Both the position numbers and the translations under genes were made by a program. Positions 1 through 8,956 of a stretch of DNA of 19,302 nucleotides are shown here, one piece after another (the stretch's first letter is position 1; every line of letters begins with the position of its first letter). The notes beneath the pieces are model-generated. The model was given only the letters and a program-made list of their open reading frames with translations, was not told the DNA's origin and searched no databases. This DNA is from Boothiomyces macroporosus. Taxonomy: Eukaryota; Chytridiomycota; Chytridiomycetes; Rhizophydiales; Terramycetaceae. The stretch covers positions 1 to 19,302 of the forward strand of contig JADGKB010000186.1 in the NCBI GenBank assembly GCA_027604185.1, read 5' to 3'.

Positions 1-152
1 AGTCAGTGTTCAATAACACCTGTTTATTGATAAATTTGGAGTCAGTGTTCAATAACACCTGTTTATTGATAAATTTGGAGTCAGTGTTCAATAACACCTG
101 TTTATTGATAAATTTGGAGTCAGTGTTCAATAACACCTGTTTGATAATTTGA
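1..152. repeat. 39-bp tandem repeat, about 4 copies
   Basis: Units start at 1, 40, 79 and 118. The first three are identical; the fourth matches for 25 nt and then degenerates. Each unit contains the small inverted repeat GTGTT-CAAT-AACAC and ends with TTGATAAATTTGG. The array runs off the left edge, so the copy number is a minimum. It lies just upstream of the tRNA pair and shows no coding potential. Confidence 0.95.
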
Positions 153-197
153 AGATTGAACAATTTAATATAGATCAACTCAAATTGTGAGTCGTGT

Positions 198-270
198 GGG
201 GGTTTAGCTCAAATGGTAGAGCGCTCGCTTTGCATGCGAGAGGCAAAGGGATCAATGCCCTTAACCTCCA
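198..270 (+). tRNA. tRNA-Ala (anticodon TGC)
   Basis: A complete cloverleaf folds: acceptor GGGGGTT/AACCTCC, a D arm, anticodon stem CTCGC/GCGAG with loop TTTGCAT (anticodon TGC), and T stem AAGGG/CCCTT. There is no intron. The T loop is ATCAATG, with A instead of the usual T at position 54. No T-run follows; tRNA-Ile starts after only 5 nt, so the two are probably one dicistronic Pol III transcript. An identical copy lies inverted at 2444-2516. Confidence 0.93.
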
Positions 271-275
271 CTTCA

Positions 276-348
276 GCTTCGTTAGCTTAGTCGGTAGAGC
301 GTGGTGCTAATAACGCCAAGGTCACAGGTTCGATCCCTGTACGAAGCA
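276..348 (+). tRNA. tRNA-Ile (anticodon AAT)
   Basis: A complete cloverleaf folds: acceptor GCTTCGT/ACGAAGC, anticodon stem TGGTG/CGCCA with loop CTAATAA (anticodon AAT, which would be read as IAU), and T stem ACAGG/CCTGT with canonical loop TTCGATC. There is no intron. It is the second member of a tRNA-Ala/tRNA-Ile pair with a 5-nt spacer. An identical copy lies at 2366-2438 on the minus strand. Confidence 0.96.
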
Positions 349-360
349 TTTTTTGTTTTT
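349..360 (+). terminator. Pol III terminator of the tRNA pair
   Basis: The run TTTTTT directly follows the discriminator base of tRNA-Ile, with a second T-run after one G. There is no T-run between the two tRNAs, so this is the only visible terminator for the pair. Confidence 0.8.
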
Positions 361-508
361 TGTTTGTGAATGCAAAGTTTGATAGTTGGTTCGCTACAAA
401 CTTGTATCGTTACAAGAGTTTTCTTACAGAATCAAGATTTTCGTTTTATCTTTTGCGGGGCATTTCAACAACTCACTAATCTAACAATCCAACTCAATTG
501 ATATGCCA

Positions 509-1357
509 TCATGTTTTATTAACCTGTTGATTTGATGCCCCCATCATTGACTTTTTCTTTTTAGTCACTTTTGCTGTTGCATCTTGCTTTTTAGAGGCTG
601 TTGCAGAGGTGTCTATGAATGTGAAATCTTTTAAAAGCTTGAATACGTGAATCATTGTTACTGCGTGTATTCCAGTGTACGTTTCAGAAAAGATAACCAT
701 TATAACCGATAAATCTTTGAATGCAGGAATGAACAAGGCAGATGCGTATATGACAATCCCAAAACAGTCCATTAAACCTAGGCCAAGCATTGTCAAAACC
801 AAACTCTGCAGTATTTGAAAAGCCTTAATACCCTTTTTCTTTTTGTTGGCAAATACCAAGAATACTAAATAGGCACCCTGAGTGAAATCGTATAGGATAG
901 CGAATACTGTATATCCAGTACTAGAGTACCCGTTGATTTTTGAAAGAATAAGTGGTGCATCACCCACATAAAGCAGCTCTATACTTTGTGGTGCAACTGC
1001 CAGAAGATATATAATGGTTACGGTAACCGACCAGACAAATAATTTAGTTGGGGTAATATTACTGTTGAGGATAGCAAATACTTTGATTATCTGAACATTA
1101 AACAAGCAAATCAAGTATATAGTAGATATCGCGAGTACAGCCGTGACTCTTTGAAGATACACCACGAAATTGAATAGCAATGTGAGGTTAATAGTTGTAT
1201 GCGCCAATGTTACAAAGAGCATAATTAATACTTTGATTTTAAATACCTTTGCCACTACCTTGCCTCTATAAATTTGTACTATGTAGTAGACAGATACAAT
1301 TTGGAGTCCTACTGTAATTGAAAACACTATCCATTTTGCCAGGTCTGAAATATTCAT
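509..1357 (-). CDS. Seven-helix membrane protein (paralog 1)
   Basis: A 282-residue integral membrane protein with seven hydrophobic stretches at roughly residues 8-27, 43-63, 71-95, 106-126, 148-168, 180-205 and 216-238. It ends in a basic cytosolic-looking tail rich in lysine (KVTKKKKS). The first ATG in the open frame is at 1357; its MN start matches the start of the paralog. It is 38-40% alike by eye to the next gene over helices 3-4, for example IYLICLFN against IYLVCMFN and FVWSVTVTIIYL against LIWSMMTTIIYI, and over the last helix. The family is unknown to me; similar orphan seven-helix proteins are common in fungi, and a receptor role is only a guess. It stops at TGA, unlike the TAA of most neighbours, with AATAAA inside the last codons. 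No intron is evident. Confidence 0.8.
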   Translation of the reverse strand: MNISDLAKWIVFSITVGLQIVSVYYIVQIYRGKVVAKVFKIKVLIMLFVTLAHTTINLTLLFNFVVYLQRVTAVLAISTIYLICLFNVQIIKVFAILNSNITPTKLFVWSVTVTIIYLLAVAPQSIELLYVGDAPLILSKINGYSSTGYTVFAILYDFTQGAYLVFLVFANKKKKGIKAFQILQSLVLTMLGLGLMDCFGIVIYASALFIPAFKDLSVIMVIFSETYTGIHAVTMIHVFKLLKDFTFIDTSATASKKQDATAKVTKKKKSMMGASNQQVNKT

Positions 1358-1420
1358 AACGTAAATTTGTGCAAGAAAGTAAACGTCATCCAAAAAACAA
1401 TAATATACAAACCAAATTTA

Positions 1421-2215
1421 TCAAGTTATTTGATTAGTTTGTTGTGAGATTTCTTTAACAATTCTTTTTTTCTTTGCTATTGCATGAAATGTAAAGTTCT
1501 TTAGACGGCGGAAAACTTCAATCATCATGAGGCCGTGTATACAGATGATGCATTCTACCAGGCTTGTTACGTTAGGTATCGAGTTACTTTTGGCAAATAT
1601 GCCCATGCAAAATAGTATCAGTCCGCACCAATCTAGTAGGGTTATCATGATAAATGAATGGATTAGCCGTTGGAACGAGCCAAGAGACTTGTCACCAATG
1701 GCACTCATCTTGATTCTTGATACTAGATATATAATATATATTGTTTGCAAGTTGTCGTAGACGATACCAAATGTGCTAAACGCAATTGTTCCGTACAAGT
1801 TCAATTTAATCCAGATATCAGGTGGTACCTCTCCACAAAATAACAGCCCTAGTCCACCAACTGTCGAAAATATATAAATAATGGTTGTCATCATACTCCA
1901 TATCAACAGTTTCCCTTCTGTAATATTTTGATTTAGCACTGAAAAAGCTTTCAAAACAGAAACATTGAACATGCAAACCAAGTAAATCACATTCATCGAA
2001 GTTACCGCAAGTAAACGAGGCGTGTAGTAGCTTGGTTGTATTGATTGTATTAGTATCAACGTGCTCTGTACTAAAATAACCGACAAGAGTAGTATACTAC
2101 GAAACCTGAAAGTTTGAGATAGGAGTTTCTTTAGTAAAATCAAATATATCAGGAAAATGCCGCATAAATCAATTAAAATACACAAAGTTGACGCTATATA
2201 TGCAACAGTATTCAT
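1421..2215 (-). CDS. Seven-helix membrane protein (paralog 2)
   Basis: A 264-residue membrane protein, tandem paralog of the gene at 509-1357 in the same orientation, with 63 bp between this stop and the next start. It has about seven hydrophobic segments and a basic C-terminal tail (AKKKRIVKE). The only in-frame ATG near the 5' end is at 2215. The frame stays open upstream to about 2308 without an ATG, so an upstream exon joined by a very short intron cannot be excluded. Conserved blocks shared with the paralog include FNV..LK.F..LN.NIT in the third and fourth helix region and FR.LKNFTF near the end. Function is unknown. The pair is bracketed by inverted copies of a tRNA-Ala/tRNA-Ile unit. 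The stop codon lies inside a 13-nt sequence also found in each 39-bp repeat at the window start. Confidence 0.78.
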   Translation of the reverse strand: MNTVAYIASTLCILIDLCGIFLIYLILLKKLLSQTFRFRSILLLSVILVQSTLILIQSIQPSYYTPRLLAVTSMNVIYLVCMFNVSVLKAFSVLNQNITEGKLLIWSMMTTIIYIFSTVGGLGLLFCGEVPPDIWIKLNLYGTIAFSTFGIVYDNLQTIYIIYLVSRIKMSAIGDKSLGSFQRLIHSFIMITLLDWCGLILFCMGIFAKSNSIPNVTSLVECIICIHGLMMIEVFRRLKNFTFHAIAKKKRIVKEISQQTNQIT

Positions 2216-2365
2216 AAGAAACTTAAGTGACGTAAAGAGGGTGCGATATCTAGTACTCTGAAAAATGCAATATCTCTGCAAACACTCAAAAAAGATATTA
2301 TCAAGCAAGTAAATACATGGGAGCTCGCACTCCTAGTTTAGGACTAAAGACAGGGAACAAAAAAA

Positions 2366-2438
2366 TGCTTCGTACAGGGATCGAACCTGTGACCTTGGCG
2401 TTATTAGCACCACGCTCTACCGACTAAGCTAACGAAGC
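2366..2438 (-). tRNA. tRNA-Ile (anticodon AAT), inverted copy
   Basis: Its reverse complement is identical over 73 nt to the tRNA-Ile at 276-348, with the same anticodon AAT and stems. A run of seven T (minus strand, 2359-2365) follows as Pol III terminator. It is the downstream member of the inverted tRNA-Ala/tRNA-Ile pair. Confidence 0.96.
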
Positions 2439-2443
2439 TGGAG

Positions 2444-2516
2444 TGGAGGTTAAGGGCATTGATCCCTTTGCCTCTCGCATGCAAAGCGAGCGCTCTACCA
2501 TTTGAGCTAAACCCCC
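2444..2516 (-). tRNA. tRNA-Ala (anticodon TGC), inverted copy
   Basis: Its reverse complement is identical over 73 nt to the tRNA-Ala at 198-270, including the unusual A at T-loop position 54. The spacer to tRNA-Ile is again 5 nt (CTCCA here, CTTCA in the other copy). Confidence 0.93.
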
Positions 2517-2683
2517 GACGAGCTTAAAAATTGGCTGAAAACCATAAAGTGTCAAACAGTTGTATTCCTAAAATCCATGCACAGATTTGCTGATCCCAAC
2601 AGTTACTACCTACTCGAATGCTATGTAAGTTTTGGCAGGTCTATAATTTCTGTTTGGTCAGGTAAAAAGCTTTTTGATTTTTC

Positions 2684-3727
2684 ATGAACTTTAAAACCAA
2701 TCAGTCTACGTATGCTCTTAGCTGGTCAAAAACAAATCGATTAGCTTTCTCTTCATTCTCAGAGACACTACAAAACAAAATCTATATCGTTGGCAGTACA
2801 ATTTATTAACATAGACAGTAAGTCAAATTAATGTAGCCAACAAGGAATTAGTTCCAGTCGCTACTCATGATATCCAGTACCCGGTAACAAAGCTAATGTG
2901 GGCGCCTAAACAAGGCCAGACAGAGCTATTCGCCACGACGGGGGATTTCTTTAGACTCTTTGAGTTGGTAATTCCTGATGATCAATCCTCTGCTCTTCTA
3001 ATTCAAAAAGCAACACTGGCAAATGTACGCAGAATGGGACAAGTAAATGATTGTTAAAAAGAACAAGCAGGAACTCATGGCACCACTAACTTCCTTTGAC
3101 TGGAGCGAAGCTGATCCTAACCAATGTGTTACAAGTTCATTGGATACAACTTGTACTATATGGGACATGAATACACAACAAGCGAAAACGCAACTAATAG
3201 CGCACGATTCAGAAGTGCTGGACGTCGCATTTTCACAAGGAGTAAACGTATTCAGCAGTGTAGGAGCAGACGGAAGTGTCAGAATGTTTGATCAGAGGTA
3301 TATAGTTTCTGAAAAGATCATTAGCGCATTCTACTATTATTTACGAGACTGGAAAGAATAGTTTGCTGAGGTTAGGGTGGAACAAAAAGGACGTGAATTT
3401 CATCAGTACGTTTCAACAAGACTCAAAAACTATAGTTATACTTGATATAAGGTTAACGGTACTGATGATAGGGTGCCAGCTGTCCCAGTGCTTGAATTGC
3501 AAGCTCATACGAATCATGTTTCAGGAATTTCGTGGGCTCCTCATTCTAGTGTTCATTTAGCTAGCTGTGGTGATGACGGACAGACACTTGTATGGGATAT
3601 ATCGAAAAGCATTCCAGTGAAACAGCATGTATGTGATAAACCAGTAAACAACTTGTCTTGGAATAGCGCCGATACCTCCCTCATTGGTATTTCAACTGGT
3701 TGCGATATCCAGGCCCTTGCTATATAA
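2684..3727 (+). CDS. DCAF7/TTG1-type WD40 protein
   Basis: After removal of five mini-introns (2796-2814, 2818-2836, 3043-3061, 3298-3316, 3452-3471) the frame encodes about 315 residues; animal DCAF7 is about 340. DCAF7 hallmarks appear in order: [68 protein letters not shown] and WAPHSSVH. The family forms a WD40 propeller that scaffolds DYRK/HIPK kinases and serves as a CUL4-DDB1 substrate receptor; plant TTG1 is the same family. The start ATG at 2684 opens directly into the first conserved strand (YALSW); the N-terminus is slightly shorter than in animals. Every junction was fixed by restoring frame and family sequence. It converges on the RBBP4-type gene with 23 bp between the stops. Identity is strong; the 5' junction pair is the least certain part. 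Confidence 0.9.
2796..2836 (+). other. Two 19-nt introns around a 3-nt microexon (or one 41-nt intron)
   Basis: 2796-2814 (GTACAA..CATAG) and 2818-2836 (GTAAGT..TGTAG) are each exactly 19 nt, with ACA (2815-2817) between them. Removing both, or removing 2796-2836 as one 41-nt intron, restores the DCAF7 frame from KIYIVG into NKELVP. The two readings differ by one residue (GNTNKE against GTNKE). A 23-nt intron 2796-2818 would also be in frame but gives a longer, less family-like loop. Confidence 0.65.
3043..3061 (+). other. 19-nt intron in DCAF7-type gene
   Basis: Runs GTAAAT..AAAAAG. It contains an in-frame stop, and its removal joins MGQ to [14 protein letters not shown] in frame, as the family requires. 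Confidence 0.9.
3298..3316 (+). other. 19-nt intron in DCAF7-type gene
   Basis: Runs GTATAT..AAAAG. Removal joins VRMFDQR to [10 protein letters not shown], reproducing the DCAF7 sequence across the junction. Confidence 0.92.
3452..3471 (+). other. 20-nt intron in DCAF7-type gene
   Basis: Runs GTTAAC..GATAG. Removal joins VILDIR to VPAVPV, matching the family's ILDVR-VP junction. Confidence 0.9.
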
Positions 3728-3750
3728 TATAATTAGATTGAAAAAACTCT

Positions 3751-5331
<1,581 letters not shown>

Positions 5332-5421
5332 TTGATCTTGATTTGAAAAAAATTAACTGGACGATTTTCTCTGGACAAATTTTACTAATATGATTGGATA
5401 ATAATTTGTGTTGATTGGGTA

Positions 5422-5554
5422 GTGTTAGTTCATTTATTGGACAGTGTTAGTTCATTTATTGGGTAGTGTTAGTTCATTTATTAAAAAGTGTTAGTTCATT
5501 TATTGGAAAGTATCAAAAAGTACCATCAAATCATTCGAGTTCTTTTATTGGACA
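5422..5554. repeat. 22-bp tandem repeat in divergent promoter region
   Basis: Four direct units start at 5422, 5444, 5466 and 5488 (GTGTTAGTTCATTTATTGG plus three variable bases). A degenerate extra unit lies near 5538-5554. They fall between the RBBP4-type gene (minus) and the membrane protein gene (plus). The rest of 5332-5896 is AT-rich with no gene seen. Like the 39-bp array, the units combine GTGTT with TTTATTG. A regulatory role is possible but not shown. Confidence 0.9.
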
Positions 5555-5896
5555 GTGTTGATACTCATTAGATACTGATTAACAAGACCTACCATTGTGC
5601 CACTCTGTACTTAATCCTGTCCATCAGAACAATGTTCATTGTTTCGTATGGGACAATGACAAGAAAATCTCAATAGAAAGACATTCGAATTAAGAGAACC
5701 AGATCCACTGGAAAAGTCAAATATTGTATTGACGACCATGGCATTTTAGTGGGAAATTTTATAACGGAATTTCAAAGTGAAATCGAATAGCGCAAATACC
5801 AATTGACAATAAAAAGGGGATATTACAAAAATAGTGGCAAATAATGGCTCAAGACAATGCCTCAGTATAAATTCAGTCGCATTTTTTTCTTTTGCA

Positions 5897-6658
5897 ATGG
5901 GTGCAGAACGGTACTTGTATGTGCAACTCAATGGCGTGGTATCAGATATCAACATCACTGGGCTAAACAGATTTGGTGCTGTTCAAGACAAGATCAAGGA
6001 AAAGTTTCCTATCGGGCTTGGTAGCGTTGATGCTCCATTAATCCAACTGGTCGACACAAACAACCAGAAAATCATTTCATGGGCAATGATAAACTCTCTC
6101 CCTGAAGAATACTTTACAGAAGGCGGCTCATTCCTACAAGCGAATATTCCTATTATGCCAAATCAAGTGCCTAGGTACCAAAATCTACCAGACCCAAACC
6201 GAGAATCCAATTGGTGGGACCAGTTCCAAAAACCACCTTTTGCAAGCACTAGTCGTAACGCAAAGAGATACTACCAAGTAGAAATCAAGCCTCTATTATT
6301 GGCATTCTTGGGTCTATCTGGTTTGGTAAACCTATTACAAGTCGTTTACATATCAGGGTTGTTGGAATTGATATTCTTGTCTATCGTAGTAGTGGGATTC
6401 GCTTCTGTCACCACTGAAAATCCAAGACTATTGGCCTACTACACATGGTTACGAATATTGGCTGCTTTTGGAGAATTCATCTTTGATATTGCTACTATCA
6501 GCACAATAAGACAAACTGCTATTGTTGCTATAATGCTGGTATTTATTATCAAGTACTTGCTGGTGTTCTTTTACCTTAAAGCGGTAATTAGGTTCTGGAA
6601 TGCTATTTCAATTACTCAGAATGATGATGAAGCTCGACCGCTTGTTAGCCAAGTATAA
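5897..6658 (+). CDS. Membrane protein with ubiquitin-like-sized head and four helices
   Basis: 253 residues from the in-frame ATG at 5897; the frame is open further upstream but has no ATG, and the ATG at 5844 is in another frame with an early stop. Residues 5-88 form a soluble alpha/beta head (YLYVQLNG, then FGAVQDKIKEKF, then APLIQLVD) of about the size and strand-helix-strand order of a ubiquitin-like fold, as in N-terminal domains of Crinkler-type proteins. A Pro/Trp-rich linker (100-125) follows, then four hydrophobic segments near 131-149, 152-170, 182-203 and 206-228 with the motif TENPRLLAYYTWLRI. The acidic tail is DDEARPLV. Family not recognised; the ubiquitin-like reading is inference. 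AATAAA lies 2 nt after the stop. It converges on the Notchless gene, 111 bp apart. Confidence 0.8.
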   Translation: MGAERYLYVQLNGVVSDINITGLNRFGAVQDKIKEKFPIGLGSVDAPLIQLVDTNNQKIISWAMINSLPEEYFTEGGSFLQANIPIMPNQVPRYQNLPDPNRESNWWDQFQKPPFASTSRNAKRYYQVEIKPLLLAFLGLSGLVNLLQVVYISGLLELIFLSIVVVGFASVTTENPRLLAYYTWLRILAAFGEFIFDIATISTIRQTAIVAIMLVFIIKYLLVFFYLKAVIRFWNAISITQNDDEARPLVSQV

Positions 6659-6769
6659 AAAATAAACTTTTGATGGCATTTATCAGTTAAAAAGCATTGG
6701 CAAATATTTATTGGCTTTAAAATTCTTCAAAACCATTCAATAATAGCTATTATATAAAAAGTCATTTTA

Positions 6770-8329
6770 TTAATGTCTCCATCTATAATTAGATTCAATT
6801 TACATTTTCAGCACTCTATCTTTACCCCCACTCGCTACTTTGTCACCAGCAGGCGACCAATCCACAGCATAAACTTCATCAGCATGTCCAGGCAACTCTT
6901 GCTTCATTTTTCCTGTTTTCAGTTCCCATACTTTAAGCGTAGTATCTTTAGATCCAGACAAGACTTGCCGAGAATCGCTCGACCAACATACTTGGTACAC
7001 TGCTCCAACATGTCCACGAAGTGTAGTTATAAATCTAGGTCAAGTTTGATTACTCTCCTTTGAGGTTCCATAGCTTTACACTTTTATCAAAAGAGGCACT
7101 GGCCAATGTCTTGCCATCTGGTGAAAATGAAAGATGATTTACTGGCTGTTGATGGCCAGTCATACGAGCAATAGACTTTTTCTGCACGGTTGGATCCCAT
7201 AAAAATAGTGTAAAGTCATCTGATCCGGATGCCAAACGCTCGTTTCCATGCTTTGCAATGAACTCGTTATATCTTTTACGAGCAGCATTGTATTCTTCGT
7301 CTTTGGATTTGAACACTGGGCTTGTGTGATCAAAAGGCCCAGTTCGTAAATAGAAATCTGAAGATAGCGCAAGATGGTTGACCCAGTGAGCATGGCCATC
7401 TAAATTTCTTATTAATTTACCCGTATTTGAATCCCACACTTTAATTGTCTTGTCTCTTGATCCAGTATAAATAAACCCGTTTCCTCCCCATTTCACACAC
7501 ATAACTGGGGCAGTATGCTGGGCAAGCGTAAACAGTACTTTACGCAAAGTCGCTAAATTAAGATAAATGTACCATCCCACACTTTGGCAGTGTTGTCTTT
7601 AGACGAACTAACAAATCTATTGCAAGCTTTGTTTAAATGATATGGTTCAAATGCAATACTTGTAATTACTTGTGAATGAGCACGCAATGGATCTCCAATT
7701 GCAACTCCCTTGTGTGGGTTCCACACAATCAATGTAGAGTCCATACTACCAGACACCAACAATTGGCAATCTGGAGACCAAGCAACAAGTTGAACCCAAT
7801 TCTTGTGGCCTGCCAATGTATACCTTGGTGTTTCAGTATTCAAATCCCACACTCTGACAGTAGTATCCCCGGATCCTGTAGCGAGCATTTTACCATCAGG
7901 GCTAAAGCAAACAGCAATCACGGCTTCAGTGTGTCCAGTTAATGAAGACGAGCACCTAGTAACAGTTCGCACTTTAAACACTGCTTGTGGCTGGTACACA
8001 ATTGTTACTTTTGATTCAGTGGATACTTTTTTCCCATCAATGATATCTACAAATAAATCCTGAGTGATTTCCGTATCCTGGCAAAAGAATGAATAAGGAA
8101 GCGGATCTTCATTTTCCAGCAAGTTGTTTAATAATAATGCGAGTTGTTCTGGTGTTGCATCCACTGGCAAGTTCAATGGTGGTCCACAAACTTGTCCGTC
8201 TGGGTCTACGAACTGGGCAAATACTTTGGTATTCTCTGGTGCCTTTGGGCGATCCTTCTTTTTCAATAAAGGGTCCGTTGGATATGGTTTGTGTGTTCTT
8301 AATTCATATGCTTTCTTTTCTTGAGGCAT
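6770..8329 (-). CDS. NLE1: Notchless/Rsa4 homolog (NLE1), WD40 60S assembly factor
   Basis: After removal of three mini-introns (7553-7572, 7035-7053, 6783-6803) the coding sequence is exactly 1500 nt, 499 residues; yeast Rsa4 is 515 and human NLE1 485. Residues 36-98 are the NLE domain (VFAQFVDPDG.VCGPPLNLP, then LLLNNLLENEDPLPYSFF). The family hallmark YQPQAVFKVRTVTRCSSSL precedes eight WD40 repeats, ending in LPGHADEVYAVDWSP..KVASGGKDRVLKIWRH. In known systems the NLE domain binds the MIDAS domain of the AAA ATPase Rea1/Midasin to drive removal of assembly factors from pre-60S particles. The ATG at 8329 was chosen because MPQEKK is followed at once by family-like sequence; the longer upstream frame is hydrophobic and unconserved. 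The stop overlaps AATAAA. Confidence 0.95.
6783..6803 (-). other. 21-nt intron in NLE1
   Basis: Runs GTAAAT..CTAATTATAG. Removal joins KDRVLKI to WRH-stop, the conserved Notchless C-terminus. Confidence 0.93.
7035..7053 (-). other. 19-nt intron in NLE1
   Basis: Runs GTAATC..TTGACCTAG. Removal joins VKLWNLKGE to FITTLRGHVGAVYQV in frame. Confidence 0.94.
7553..7572 (-). other. 20-nt intron in NLE1
   Basis: Runs GTACAT..CTTAATTTAG. Removal joins NTAKVWDA to TLRKVLFTLAQHT in frame, as in the family. Confidence 0.93.
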
Positions 8330-8956
8330 CAGAAAAAAAAATAAAAATTTCAAGGTTGATATCCAAATGGCAAATATGCGACCATACGGCCGTTTGAAGC
8401 CATACCTGACAGCAGCGAGTGATATCAATATGATACGTACTAGTTACTGAGGATTCAGAATACTCACCATCTGTATACTGCATTCAATAGAATCTATTGT
8501 TGCAGAAAGCTGACTTTCTGGTAAGAGCAGATTGTCTAGTGGAAAGCATCCTCCAGTAAAGACTTCAATTATGACTGCTATGTTGAAAGCTCAAACTTAA
8601 TCCGTGGCTGTTTTAGGCAACTCTTTCCTAAACGGGACAGCAATTGACTTTCATATTGTTATCCCTTGATTTATTCTTTCTCTCCTGATTGATGTTGTTA
8701 ATAAAACCCCCCTTGAATTCGTATTGCTATAATGAAATGAGTAGTTATATCCATAAAAAGTTGGTATGGTGTCTGCCAAGAACTACCAAGCATCTTATGT
8801 ACAAATATCTACAAAAGACGTTCAAACTGCTTGCACAAACTTAATCAGCTCTTTAACTGCCTGAAAATGAAACATGAAACACTTGCTGGATTTGATTGAC
8901 CTTCGTGACCAACCTTGTGCAAAACCTTCCATTTTGGATTCCAGCGAAAAAAAACA
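8330..8956. other. Divergent intergenic region
   Basis: 627 bp between the divergent starts of the Notchless gene and the first DUF1684-like gene. No tRNA, repeat or conserved coding segment was seen. Open frames here are shadows or hydrophobic low-complexity sequence. It should contain both promoters, but I recognise no specific element. Confidence 0.5.

Noticed and set aside
1..152. CRISPR-like array at the window start
   Set aside because: The units are directly adjacent with no variable spacers, and the window is clearly eukaryotic; it is a simple tandem repeat.
1358..1393. Longer N-terminus for the membrane protein at 509-1357
   Set aside because: The extension starts at TTG, not ATG. 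The ATG at 1357 gives an MN start matching the paralog.
2216..2308. Longer N-terminus for the membrane protein at 1421-2215
   Set aside because: No ATG in frame; the nearest upstream ATG is in another frame with a quick stop.
2796..2818. 23-nt intron at the DCAF7 5' junction
   Set aside because: It is in frame but gives a longer loop than the family, exceeds the local intron norm and ignores two exact 19-nt introns at the same place.
5844..5870. ATG at 5844 as start of the 5897 gene
   Set aside because: It is in a different frame, stops after eight codons, and no intron of correct length joins it to the main frame.
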